Of a stretch of 64,000 nucleotides of DNA, positions 43,436 through 51,336 are shown piece by piece. Position 1 is the stretch's first letter. Every line of letters begins with the position of its first letter. Under the pieces are notes generated by a model. That model saw only the letters and a program-made list of their open reading frames with translations, was not told where the DNA came from and did not search any database. This stretch comes from Nitrobacter sp039808345 (lineage in GTDB: Bacteria; Pseudomonadota; Alphaproteobacteria; Rhizobiales; Xanthobacteraceae), in NCBI RefSeq assembly GCF_047824785.1, contig NZ_CP181167.1, positions 744,001-808,000 of the forward strand. The letters run 5' to 3'. The position numbers were made by a program, and so were the translations under genes.

Positions 43436-44644
43436 ATGGCCATGTCGGACGTGGAGAATGCGAGAGCGGAGCCGCTGGAGATCTGGACGATCGGCTTCAG
43501 ACCGTTCTTCCTGATGGCCGGCGTCTGGTCGGCGGTGGCGCTCGCCGGATGGATCGGCGTGCTCACAATGGGTCTCACCCTGCCCAGCCGCTTCGATCCG
43601 CTCACATGGCATATCCATGAAATGCTGTTCGGGTTCGTCCTGGCGGCGATTGCCGGTTTTCTGCTCACCGCGATTCCGAACTGGACCGGTCGCCCGCCGA
43701 TCAGCGGCCGGCCGCTCGCCGCGCTGGTGATGTTGTGGCTTGCGGGTCGCGTGACCTGTCTCGTCTCAGCTTGGTTTCCGCTCGGGCTGGCGGCGGTGAT
43801 CGACCTTGCCTTCCCGTTCGTGCTTTGCGGAGTTGTCGCTCGCGAGATCATTGCGGGCCGCAACTGGCGCAACCTGATCATGCCGATCCCTGTCGCCGTG
43901 CTCGGCGTCGCCGACCTTCTGATGTATCTGGAGCTATCTGGCTCGTCCGTACCCATGGGTCTGGGATGGCGTCTCGGACTGGCCGCGATCATCGTTCTGA
44001 TCTCGGTCGTCGGCGGCCGGATCATCCCGAGTTTCACGCGCAACTGGCTCATCAAGCAGAATGCGTCCGGCCTTCCGCCCGCGCACGGGCACGTCGATAG
44101 TCTCGCGCTGGTGTCTCTCCTTGCCGGGATGGTCGGATGGGCGTTGTTTCCCGAAAGCGGGCCTTTCGGCTGGTTGTTGCTTGTCGCCGCCGCGCTCAAT
44201 GGTTGGCGGCTCGGGCGCTGGCGAGGCACGGCGGTCGGCGCTGAACCGCTGTTGGCCGTTCTTCACGCCGGATACCTGTGGGTCATCATCGGTGCGGCAT
44301 TGCTGGGCGCTTCGATGCTGGCCGGTCATGTGCCTCGGGCCGCGGCGATCCACGCACTGACCGCGGGCGCCATCGGCACGATGACGCTCGGCGTCATGAC
44401 CCGCGTTTCGCTCGGCCACACCGGACGCGCCCTCACGGCGGATCGGATCACTGCCCTGATCTATCTGCTGGTGATCCTCGCCGCCATCGCGCGGGTCGCG
44501 GCCTGGGGTGGCGGATCGTCAGCGAGTTTGATCGAGATATCGGCGGTCCTGTGGGTCGGCAGCTTCGGCCTGTTCGTGTTGCGGTACGGACCGATCCTGC
44601 TGGCGTCCCGCGTGACGTCGGCGGACGTTCAGCGCCGTCCGTAA
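43436..44644 (+). CDS. nnrS: NnrS family heme-copper membrane protein
   Basis: A 402-aa integral membrane protein with about 12 hydrophobic segments. The family motif WHIHEMLFGFVLAAIAGFLLTAIPNWTGR (around residues 60–90, in outline) contains the conserved histidines, and VMTRVSLGHTGRAL lies near residue 330. NnrS proteins bind haem and copper and help cells resist nitric oxide. This fits a nitrogen-oxide-metabolising relative of Nitrobacter or denitrifying Bradyrhizobium. GAGGGA lies about seven bases before the ATG. No NnrR/FNR box is obvious upstream. Confidence 0.9.
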   Translation: MAMSDVENARAEPLEIWTIGFRPFFLMAGVWSAVALAGWIGVLTMGLTLPSRFDPLTWHIHEMLFGFVLAAIAGFLLTAIPNWTGRPPISGRPLAALVMLWLAGRVTCLVSAWFPLGLAAVIDLAFPFVLCGVVAREIIAGRNWRNLIMPIPVAVLGVADLLMYLELSGSSVPMGLGWRLGLAAIIVLISVVGGRIIPSFTRNWLIKQNASGLPPAHGHVDSLALVSLLAGMVGWALFPESGPFGWLLLVAAALNGWRLGRWRGTAVGAEPLLAVLHAGYLWVIIGAALLGASMLAGHVPRAAAIHALTAGAIGTMTLGVMTRVSLGHTGRALTADRITALIYLLVILAAIARVAAWGGGSSASLIEISAVLWVGSFGLFVLRYGPILLASRVTSADVQRRP

Positions 44645-44665
44645 CGACGCTTTCCCGCGCCGCGA

Positions 44666-44683
44666 GCGCCCCGCGCGGGGCGC
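44666..44683. terminator. GC hairpin between convergent genes
   Basis: GCGCCCC-GCGC-GGGGCGC is a perfect GC hairpin between nnrS and the convergent PepSY gene. It has no T-run, so termination is only suggested. Confidence 0.4.
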
Positions 44684-44713
44684 ACGCAACTCCGGATGTC
44701 CCATAATCAATGT

Positions 44714-44968
44714 TTATCGGTTGATATTCAGTACCGCGCCCGTCGTGGCATCGACGTCGACCTCCATATAACGGCCGGCGGCGTCGCGCCCGTCGATCTG
44801 CCACTCATAGCCGGCAAACTCCGCGTCTGAAACAGAGGTCAGTCCGGCGTTGAACGCAACGTCAAGCGCGTCGTGCATCGAGAGAAGGCTCCCGGAGTCA
44901 TAGGCGATCGCCGGCGCGGCCGCGCCGAGGGAAATCGCGGCAGCCAGGGCCAGAATGTACTTTCGCAT
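44714..44968 (-). CDS. Small periplasmic PepSY-like protein
   Basis: An 84-aa protein. A signal peptide (MRKYILALAAAISLGAAAPAIA, cleavage before YD) is followed by about 60 residues with the pattern of a PepSY domain: ALDVAFNAGLTSVSDAEFAGYEWQIDGRD…YMEVDVDATTGAVLNI. PepSY domains act as inhibitors or binding modules outside the cytoplasm. AGGAG stands seven bases before the ATG, which fixes the start; longer readings in this frame are unlikely. Confidence 0.85.
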   Translation of the reverse strand: MRKYILALAAAISLGAAAPAIAYDSGSLLSMHDALDVAFNAGLTSVSDAEFAGYEWQIDGRDAAGRYMEVDVDATTGAVLNINR

Positions 44969-45581
44969 GTGAAAGCTCCTTGTCGAATCATCGAGCCGTT
45001 GCGCGTTCGCAGCGCAACATTGACTAGAACCGGCTGCCTTCCGTTGCGTTCCCATCCCGCGCGGGACGATGTGCTGGCGGATCGTCGCAAGAACCGGGTT
45101 CGGATAAACGCTCCGCTTTCTATCGGGTGGTGTTGTCGCTCGGCGGCGGATCGATCCGGCATTGCATGATGCAGTGCAGCCCGGTGCCGGGGGAATGCGA
45201 TCTCCGCCTTCCCGTCGAATCCCAATGGCCATCCGCCTCCACTGCATCTCACGCCAGCGCCGCTCATTCGGCCGAAGCAGATGTCTGCAGGCGGTTGAGC
45301 TTAAACGCACGGCCCGGTTGCGTGCGAGTTTTCTGCCCCACGGATCGACTCGTTCGTCCCATGGCGTTTTCGAACGAAGCGGAAAGACTCTAAGATACGA
45401 TGCTTTCGACACAAATTGATGTGGTCTGTTCTGCTCCACGCCCGGGGATGGGCGGTTGGCTGTCCGGCCTCGGCGGCCGGCGCTTTTTGCCGGGATATTG
45501 GATAGAATCCGGTATAACTTCCGCTGTCTTCCCTATAGATCGCTACGCCTCTCATCACGTCAGGAAATTGGCTGGATCGCC
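44969..45581. other. Non-coding region with hairpin and partial repeat
   Basis: About 600 bases without a supported gene. GTTGCGC-N7-GCGCAAC near 44999–45020 forms a hairpin upstream of the PepSY gene. A short fragment of the composite repeat (GGCGTTTTCGAACGAAGCGG) lies at 45361–45393. The remainder shows no recognisable element and could include a decayed gene. Confidence 0.5.
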
Positions 45582-46250
45582 ATGGACATATCACATTTAG
45601 CCGAGCATCTCGGGACCGCCGGTGGCCTGGCCGCTTCGTTCTTCGTGGTCGCCACTTGCACCATGCGGACCATGATCCCGCTCCGTGTCTTCGGCATGCT
45701 GGCCAATCTCATGCTGATGATCACGGCGCTTCCGCTTCACAATTTCCTGCAGTTCGGGCTTCACGCGGGATTGTTTTTCCTCAACGGATATCGCCTGCAC
45801 CAGATGCTCCTGCTCGTGCGCGAGGTGAAGAAGTCCGTCAACGGCGATCTCTCGATGGACTGGCTGAAGCCCTTCATGACCAAGCGCAAGTGCGAGGCCG
45901 GCGAGATGCTTTTCTACAAGAATGAGAAGGCGGAGACGATGTTCTACATCGTCAGCGGGCGGTATCGTCTGGTCGAGTCCGGCATCGAACTGCCGATCGG
46001 GGCCCTCGTCGGTGAGCTCGGCATGCTGTCGCCAAGCAACGAGCGTACCCAATCGCTGGAGTGCATCGAAAGCGGCATGGTGCTCAGCGTGAGCTACCGG
46101 CAGGTCGAGGAGCTTTACGTCCAGAATCCGGAATTCGGCTTCTATTTCCTGCGGCTGGCCAGCGCGCGGCTGTTTCAGAACATCGGCAAGCTCGAAGAGC
46201 GGCTGGCTGAAACTGCTGCGCCCGCGGTCATGAGTCCCAGGCTCGCATGA
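45582..46250 (+). CDS. Membrane protein with cyclic-nucleotide-binding-like domain
   Basis: A 222-aa protein. Three hydrophobic segments in residues 10–75 (TAGGLAASFFVVATCTM, LRVFGMLANLMLMITALP, FGLHAGLFFLNGYRL) are followed by a cNMP-binding-like beta roll (about 95–200, with KCEAGEMLFYKNEKAETMFYIVSG and LPIGALVGELGML). It lacks a helix-turn-helix, so it is a membrane sensor rather than a transcription factor. Start ATG 45582 begins MDISHLAEHLG. It overlaps the following gene by ATGA, so the two products are made together. Confidence 0.82.
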   Translation: MDISHLAEHLGTAGGLAASFFVVATCTMRTMIPLRVFGMLANLMLMITALPLHNFLQFGLHAGLFFLNGYRLHQMLLLVREVKKSVNGDLSMDWLKPFMTKRKCEAGEMLFYKNEKAETMFYIVSGRYRLVESGIELPIGALVGELGMLSPSNERTQSLECIESGMVLSVSYRQVEELYVQNPEFGFYFLRLASARLFQNIGKLEERLAETAAPAVMSPRLA

Positions 46251-47131
46251 ACCTCGGCAGAAGCAAAGCCGCGGACGTTCTTCCCGCCATCCGCTCGATG
46301 TTCGCGAATGTTTCGGGCGAGAACGACAATCCGATTCCGACGTTGCCGGTGGACATGCCTGAAAACGCTAGGCTTGCGGCGGCTGACGGCGTGAAGCGCC
46401 TGATCGATTATCAGGGATCTGGTTACGCGCAGCTCTATGTCGGCCGGCTTCGGCGTTTCATCGGCCAGCGCAATGTGGATGATAAAGTACTTGCCGATAT
46501 CGCGCGGCTGATGGCCTCGCGTATGGCTTATGACGATCCCATCCGCATGGCGCAGCTCAAGCTTGCTGAAATCCGGACGGGTCCGCATGCTCCTTCTGTT
46601 GACGCGCGCAAACTGCATCTCGATGAGTTGATTTCGTTGCTGCCGAAAAGGGGAGCCGACCCGGTCATCCGCGTGCTGGATTATCTGGGTTGGCGGCACC
46701 TGCCGGTCAGCATGCGGTTCAGCACCGCTAGCGGCTTCGGGCTCCGCCGTCTCAGAGCCTTGGCTTCGCTCAGGCGATGGCGGCTGTCGTCTTTCCGATA
46801 TGCCAATGAGCGGGTCTGGGTCGAGCGCTGGCTGCACATGATCGATCGCAGCCTGGCAAAGCAGCCTGCCGCGGTCGCGGCGGTGGTTGCGACGGCCGGG
46901 ATGGTGCAGGGATACGGTGCTGCCTATGCTCAAAATTTGCGGGACTGGAATCTGATCATCGACCGTCTTGTCAAACCGACCTTCGACGGCGCGATACGCT
47001 GCCCTGATCTCAGCGCCGCAATCGTCGAGGCGCGGGCGGCCGTTGAGCATGATCCGCGGCAGGAATCGTTGAAGCGCGTCATCGCGGGATTAAGGGAGCG
47101 CGCCGGGGCTGACGACCGGAGGGCCGGTTGA
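46247..47131 (+). CDS. Stand-alone DUF6537-like protein
   Basis: A 294-aa protein whose body (about residues 45–250) resembles the DUF6537 domain that forms the C-terminal part of indolepyruvate ferredoxin oxidoreductases: GVKRLIDYQGSGYAQLYVGRL, ARLMASRMAYDDPIRMAQLKL and VKGYGAAYA-like. It has no TPP, ferredoxin or pyruvate-domain sequence of its own and no such gene next to it. Translation is coupled to the cNMP-domain membrane protein by ATGA. It could be a relocated domain fragment kept for another role; the function is unknown. Confidence 0.7.
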   Translation: MNLGRSKAADVLPAIRSMFANVSGENDNPIPTLPVDMPENARLAAADGVKRLIDYQGSGYAQLYVGRLRRFIGQRNVDDKVLADIARLMASRMAYDDPIRMAQLKLAEIRTGPHAPSVDARKLHLDELISLLPKRGADPVIRVLDYLGWRHLPVSMRFSTASGFGLRRLRALASLRRWRLSSFRYANERVWVERWLHMIDRSLAKQPAAVAAVVATAGMVQGYGAAYAQNLRDWNLIIDRLVKPTFDGAIRCPDLSAAIVEARAAVEHDPRQESLKRVIAGLRERAGADDRRAG

Positions 47132-47527
47132 GTGTCACGCTTTCTGGCATGTCTGGGCTGGCATGTGTCTGGACCGACATGTCCGGGCCCGGGGGTTGAG
47201 CTGAGGGCCCGGCGCCATCGTTGCGTTCAGGACGAACAAGTTTATCCGCTTTTGGAGGTGTCATAAAAGAGGTGAGTGAATCGATGTCGTGGGCAGCAGC
47301 GCTCGTGCAGTTTGCCTATAGCGTTTTCGAGCGAAGCATGTCCTCGGGCTCGGCTTGAGGATGGAGTCCGGTTCGCGTGTAGAAACGAGTCAGATCAATA
47401 TTATAAAGCCTCGCTTCTGATTCTGTCGGAAGCGAAAGGCTCTCATTATAGATTGTTTGAGCATCATTTTTTCCGAGAATCCGGTTTCCACTTTTCGGAA
47501 TCATTGCTCCAGAGCAAGGGCGTCCGC
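47132..47527. repeat. Dispersed composite repeat, copy with separate third module
   Basis: TATAGCGTTTTCGAGCGAAG starts at 47317, then a degraded GGGCTCGGCTTGAGG hairpin, GGTTCGCGTGTAGAAACG and a CTTCTGATTCTGTCGGAAGCG hairpin. A third module, GAATCCGGTTTCCACTTTTC, lies at about 47480–47499. The first part (47132–47316) contains three GGCATGT/GACATGT-like short repeats but no gene. Confidence 0.7.
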
Positions 47528-47938
47528 GTGCTACTTCCTTCGTTATCGTCGTCGATCGCAGTGGGTCCGCTGGCTGGCTGGATGGTCGTGCTGACCGTCA
47601 AGCACGTGCTGGCCGATTTTGTGTTGCAGAACTCCTGGATGGCAGTCGGCAAGGATCAAAGGACCGGCTGGGCCTTGCCGCTGCTCTCGCACTGTCTCGT
47701 GCATCTGGCGCTGGCGCTGGCGCTCATTCTTCTTATCGCGCCGCGCTTCTGGTTCATCGCCTTTATCGATTTCGCGATTCATCTCGTCGTGGATCGCGCC
47801 AAGGGCATCTGCGTCTCCGCCTTCGACGTGACGCAGGACCATCAGCACCCGTGGTTCTGGACGCTGATAGGCGTCGATCAGACATTGCACCATCTCACCG
47901 GATTTGGCCTTGCGATCGTCATGGCGTTCAACGCGTGA
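47528..47938 (+). CDS. DUF3307-like small membrane protein
   Basis: About 136 aa. The conserved pattern TVKHVLADFVLQNSWMAVGK is followed by transmembrane helices (PLLSHCLVHLALALALILLIAPRFWFIAFIDFAIHLVVD) and a histidine-rich segment (DQTLHHLTG). This resembles the DUF3307 family, membrane proteins of unknown function. GTG 47528 is chosen as start because the frame upstream runs through a repeat; ATG 47582 is an alternative that would shorten it. Confidence 0.65.
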   Translation: MLLPSLSSSIAVGPLAGWMVVLTVKHVLADFVLQNSWMAVGKDQRTGWALPLLSHCLVHLALALALILLIAPRFWFIAFIDFAIHLVVDRAKGICVSAFDVTQDHQHPWFWTLIGVDQTLHHLTGFGLAIVMAFNA

Positions 47939-48100
47939 CTCGCGTTACGTGATTCAGCGGGCGGCGTCGGCGAATCAAGGCATGGCCCCGAGGCTTGATT
48001 CGGAACCGGAATGCAAGCCCGCCCGGTTCGACTTCGTGGGCGTGGTTAACTGCTCGTTAGGGAATTGCGTTGCATCCTCATGACCTGAGGAGAATTGCGC

Positions 48101-48496
48101 ATGTCTAGCTCCGACGCTTTCGAGAACGACATATGCCCAATCAAGGATGATCTGTTGGGCGCCATGTATCGAGCCAGCGAGCATGGATTGCCTCAGCTGA
48201 TTGCCAGCGTCGCTCCGGATGTACGAGCGATGCTGGCACTGTTCTGCTACCGCCGGAGCCATCTGCACGCACTGGCTCTGGCAGTCGCTTCAAGCTGCAC
48301 GGAGCGCGATCTGATCGTGCTCGGAGGCCGCGTTGGTTCCACGCTGTTCGCGCTGTCGCGCAACGCCCGGCAACCTCACATTCGGTCGCCGCACGGCCAG
48401 CGCAAGCCGATCACGTTATCGACCAGGCCGCTCAGCACGTATGTGCCGCTCGACGATCAGGTCGACGACGAGGAGCCTGCGCTGGTTTCGGCTTAG
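48101..48496 (+). CDS. Hypothetical cytoplasmic protein
   Basis: A 131-aa protein, MSSSDAFENDICPIKDDLLGAMYRA, with a central helical section (VAPDVRAMLALFCYRRSHLHALALAVASSC) and a polar tail rich in Arg, Pro and Asp. GAGGAG stands eight bases before ATG 48101. I do not recognise a family. It is convergent with, and 18 bases from, the next gene. Confidence 0.7.
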   Translation: MSSSDAFENDICPIKDDLLGAMYRASEHGLPQLIASVAPDVRAMLALFCYRRSHLHALALAVASSCTERDLIVLGGRVGSTLFALSRNARQPHIRSPHGQRKPITLSTRPLSTYVPLDDQVDDEEPALVSA

Positions 48497-48514
48497 CGCG
48501 GGCCGCCCGGCGGC

Positions 48515-49246
48515 CTACTTCTTCTTCTCTTTGGTGATGACGCCCGGCAGCGTCAGATTGCCGGAAGCTACCTTGTAGGTGCCGGTAACGCACAGAAGCG
48601 GCGCCTTGCCGGTTTCATTGACTTGCAGATGCGCGGCGACGGCATCGAAATTCACATTCTCCGCGCCTTTCACCGGCACGGTGATGCGCACCGTCTTGCC
48701 CTTGAGGATGGGGCTCATGCCGGGGCTGTCCAGCGCGAGCGGCAGGCCGGGCGCGGTTGCTGGCAACAGGTCCTGTCCCGGCGAGATGTCGAGCACCTTG
48801 AGGCCGCCGGCGCAGGCCTTGTCGCTGGCCAGCACCACCCAGTGCGAATGCCAGTCGGCGCCGTCGTTGGTCGGGTCGCCGTCGCCATTTTCGTCAAACA
48901 GCGGTGTGTCGTCGAAATCCGGGTGCGCGGTGATGGCGAGCGCGAGAATGCCGGAGCCTTTCGCGAAGCCGACCGTCGCGGGATCGAGCTTGGTCGGCCA
49001 GACGTAGGCGTCCACCTTGGCGCCAGCGAGCTTGCCGACCTTTTTCGGCTTCAGCGAGCCGGCGTCGCCGCTGACTTCCATGGCGAAAGTGGCAAGCCGT
49101 CCGTCCGTCGAGGCGGAGGCGCTGGTGACGTCGAACGCCGGCGGCACGGCCGCATCTTGCTTGGCGCGGATATCATGGGCGAGAGCGGAGGTCGCAAGCG
49201 CGCCTTGCAGCAGGATGATGGCCATGTTGGTGGAGAAATTGGGCAT
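48515..49246 (-). CDS. Exported protein divergent from MarR regulator
   Basis: A 243-aa protein with a signal peptide (residues 1–23, ending ALATSALA) and no further membrane segment. The mature part is beta-rich and contains a calcium-like loop DENGDGDPTNDGADWHSHW at about residues 118–136, and a Gly/Val-rich second half (RITVPVKGAENVNFDAVAAHLQV). AGGAG lies seven bases before the ATG. No enzymatic family is recognised. The divergent MarR regulator and shared operators suggest that MarR controls it. Confidence 0.8.
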   Translation of the reverse strand: MPNFSTNMAIILLQGALATSALAHDIRAKQDAAVPPAFDVTSASASTDGRLATFAMEVSGDAGSLKPKKVGKLAGAKVDAYVWPTKLDPATVGFAKGSGILALAITAHPDFDDTPLFDENGDGDPTNDGADWHSHWVVLASDKACAGGLKVLDISPGQDLLPATAPGLPLALDSPGMSPILKGKTVRITVPVKGAENVNFDAVAAHLQVNETGKAPLLCVTGTYKVASGNLTLPGVITKEKKK

Positions 49247-49267
49247 CCGGATGCTCCTTGTTGTTAA

Positions 49268-49280
49268 TATCGAGTCGATA
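49268..49280. promoter_or_regulatory. Palindromic operator, copy 1
   Basis: TATCGAGTCGATA, a perfect 13-base palindrome around a central G, located 22 bases before the start of the exported protein gene. It is followed by CTAT, as is copy 2. It is a probable MarR-type operator. Confidence 0.75.
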
Positions 49281-49320
49281 CTATATGAATGAAGGATGAT
49301 CGGAGCTTCGTCAATTAAAA

Positions 49321-49333
49321 TAGCGAGTCGCTA
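49321..49333. promoter_or_regulatory. Palindromic operator, copy 2
   Basis: TAGCGAGTCGCTA, a palindrome matching copy 1 at 11 of 13 positions with compensated changes, directly before the marR start codon. This arrangement suggests autorepression. Confidence 0.75.
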
Positions 49334-49335
49334 CT

Positions 49336-49905
49336 ATGTTTTCTCGAACGGCTCTGGAGGCGGCGTATCTGATCAGCCGCCTGGACCGGCTGGCGCGCAG
49401 CGGCGTCAACGTCGAAGGGCTTAATCCTGCGCAGTGGGAGGCGTTGCGCTACCTGTCGCGCGCCAACCGCTTTTCGCGCACCCCGGCGGCGCTGGCCGGC
49501 TATGCGGGCTCGACTCGCGGAACCATTTCCCAAACCCTGATTGCCCTGGAGCAGAAGGGGTTGGCGTCGCGGCAGTCCAGCCGCCGCGACGGCCGCTCGG
49601 TCGAACTGGCGCTGACGCCGCGCGGCGAGGCTGTATTGAGAGACGATCCGCTGCGGCGGCTGGCGGACGACATCGCGGTCGCAACAAGCGGCGAAGCCGG
49701 GGAGTTGCTGGCGACCTTGCAGGACATCCTGTCGTCAACGATCGCGCGAAATGGCGGACGCGCCTTCGGAGTGTGCCGCACATGCAGGCATTTCCGCCAC
49801 AATGCCAAGCCGGGCAGCGCCTCGCCGCATCATTGCAACGTACTCGATGAAGCGCTTTCCGATTCCGATAGTGGCGCGATCTGTCAGGAGCATGAAGCCG
49901 CGTGA
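49336..49905 (+). CDS. MarR-family regulator with Cys-rich C-terminal extension
   Basis: A 189-aa protein. Residues about 10–125 form a MarR winged-helix domain (NPAQWEALRYLSRANRF, AGYAGSTRGTISQTLIALEQKGLASRQ, RRDGRSVELALTPRGEAVL). An extension of about 50 residues follows with CRTCRHF…HHC…CQEHE, five Cys/His ligand candidates that could bind zinc or an iron-sulfur centre and sense metal or redox state. The start codon overlaps the edge of a palindromic operator, so self-regulation is likely. The divergent exported protein is the probable target. Confidence 0.9.
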   Translation: MFSRTALEAAYLISRLDRLARSGVNVEGLNPAQWEALRYLSRANRFSRTPAALAGYAGSTRGTISQTLIALEQKGLASRQSSRRDGRSVELALTPRGEAVLRDDPLRRLADDIAVATSGEAGELLATLQDILSSTIARNGGRAFGVCRTCRHFRHNAKPGSASPHHCNVLDEALSDSDSGAICQEHEAA

Positions 49906-49968
49906 AGAAACGCAATATCCATATCCCGCCTTGGCTGCGCACTCAGCCGGATAGCAACAGCGCGCCAA

Positions 49969-51255
49969 TCAGACGGCATCCACCAGGATGACCCGGATGT
50001 CGTTGACGTTGGTGAGCGTCGGGCCGGTCAGAAGCAGATCCCCGGTGGCGGTGAAGAAAGCCGTGGCGTCGTTGTTGGCGAGATAGGCGAGGGGATCGAG
50101 CTGGAGCGCGCGCATCGCCCTGAATGTGCTGGCATCAATCACCGCGCCGGCGGGATCGGAAGCAGCGCCCGCTCCGCCGTCGGCGCCATCGGTATCGGCC
50201 GCCAGCACGCTGACGCCTTCCGCGTTCCTGAGCTGTGACGCAAGCGACAGCGCATATTCCTGATTGGGCCCGCCGCGCCCGTTGCCGCGAACCGTAACAG
50301 TGAGTTCGCCGCCTGACAGGATGGCGAGCTTGCGGCCGTCGGCGCGCGCCTTCAGCGCGAGTTTCGCGTGCTCGGCTGCAACGTCGCGTGCCTCTCCTTC
50401 GAGATTCGCGCCGAGGTCGAGCACCTCAAAGCCGGCATCGCGGGCGAGTCTGGCGGCGGCGTCGAGCGAGGTCCTTGGCCGCGCGATAATCCCGAAGCGG
50501 GCGCGAGTGAAAACGGCGTCGCCGGGCTTACAGCTCTCATTGGCGGGATCGTCGAGCGCGCGGCTAACCGCATCGTCGCATACGATCCTGTATCGTGCGA
50601 GCAATGCGCGGGCGTCGGCCAGCGTGGTCGGGTCGGGCACGGTGGGGCCGGAGGCGATGACGGTCGGCTCATCGCGCGGCACGTCCGATATTGCCAGGGT
50701 GACGATCTCGGCGCGGCTGGCCGCCTGCGCGAGCCGCCCGCCCTTGATCCGCGACAGGTGCTTGCGCACCGTGTTGATGTCGGCGATCGGGGCGCCGGAG
50801 CGGAGCAGGGCCTGGTTGATCTGCTGCTTCTGCGTGATCGATACGCCGTCAACCGGCGCAATCCAGTTCGCCGAGCCGCCGCCTGAAAGCAACACCAGCA
50901 GCAGATCGTCGGCTGTCGCGGTTCTCGCGAGGGTCAGGCTGGCGGCCGCGGCGTGCAAGCCCGCTTCATCCGGCACCGGATGGCCGGCCTCGACCACCTT
51001 GATCCGGCGCGTCGGCACGCGGTGGCCGTAACGGGTGGCGGCGAGGCCGGCCAGCCGGGCGGGATCGAGACCGGCAGCGTCGAGATAGTGTCGCTCCACT
51101 GCCGCGGCCATGGCGGCGGCGGCTTTGCCGGCGGCGAGGCAGATGACGCGCCCCTCGGGCAGGGGTGGCAGATGCGCCGCAAGGATATTGTCGGGATGCG
51201 CGGCGGCGACGGCCGCGTCGAAGATGGCCCGCAGCAGCTTGCGGTGGTCGGTCAT
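49969..51255 (-). CDS. Glycerate 2-kinase (MOFRL family, TtuD/GckA)
   Basis: A 428-aa enzyme that phosphorylates D-glycerate to 2-phosphoglycerate in glyoxylate or photorespiratory carbon recovery. The N-terminal DUF4147 part has VICLAAGKAAAAMAAAVERHY and LLLVLLSGGGSANWIAPVDGV. KQQINQALLRSGAPIADINTVRKHLSRIKGGRLAQ is strongly conserved (quoted in outline). The C-terminal MOFRL motif region is LAILSGGELTVTVRGNGRGGPNQEYALSLA. ATG 51255 gives a full-length protein. Confidence 0.93.
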   Translation of the reverse strand: MTDHRKLLRAIFDAAVAAAHPDNILAAHLPPLPEGRVICLAAGKAAAAMAAAVERHYLDAAGLDPARLAGLAATRYGHRVPTRRIKVVEAGHPVPDEAGLHAAAASLTLARTATADDLLLVLLSGGGSANWIAPVDGVSITQKQQINQALLRSGAPIADINTVRKHLSRIKGGRLAQAASRAEIVTLAISDVPRDEPTVIASGPTVPDPTTLADARALLARYRIVCDDAVSRALDDPANESCKPGDAVFTRARFGIIARPRTSLDAAARLARDAGFEVLDLGANLEGEARDVAAEHAKLALKARADGRKLAILSGGELTVTVRGNGRGGPNQEYALSLASQLRNAEGVSVLAADTDGADGGAGAASDPAGAVIDASTFRAMRALQLDPLAYLANNDATAFFTATGDLLLTGPTLTNVNDIRVILVDAV

Positions 51256-51336
51256 GCCCGGATCCGGATGATCCCTGTCGGATCGAGTTGCGGATTTCCG
51301 CTTAAGTTTTCCGACACACCGTCAGGCGTGTTCCGG

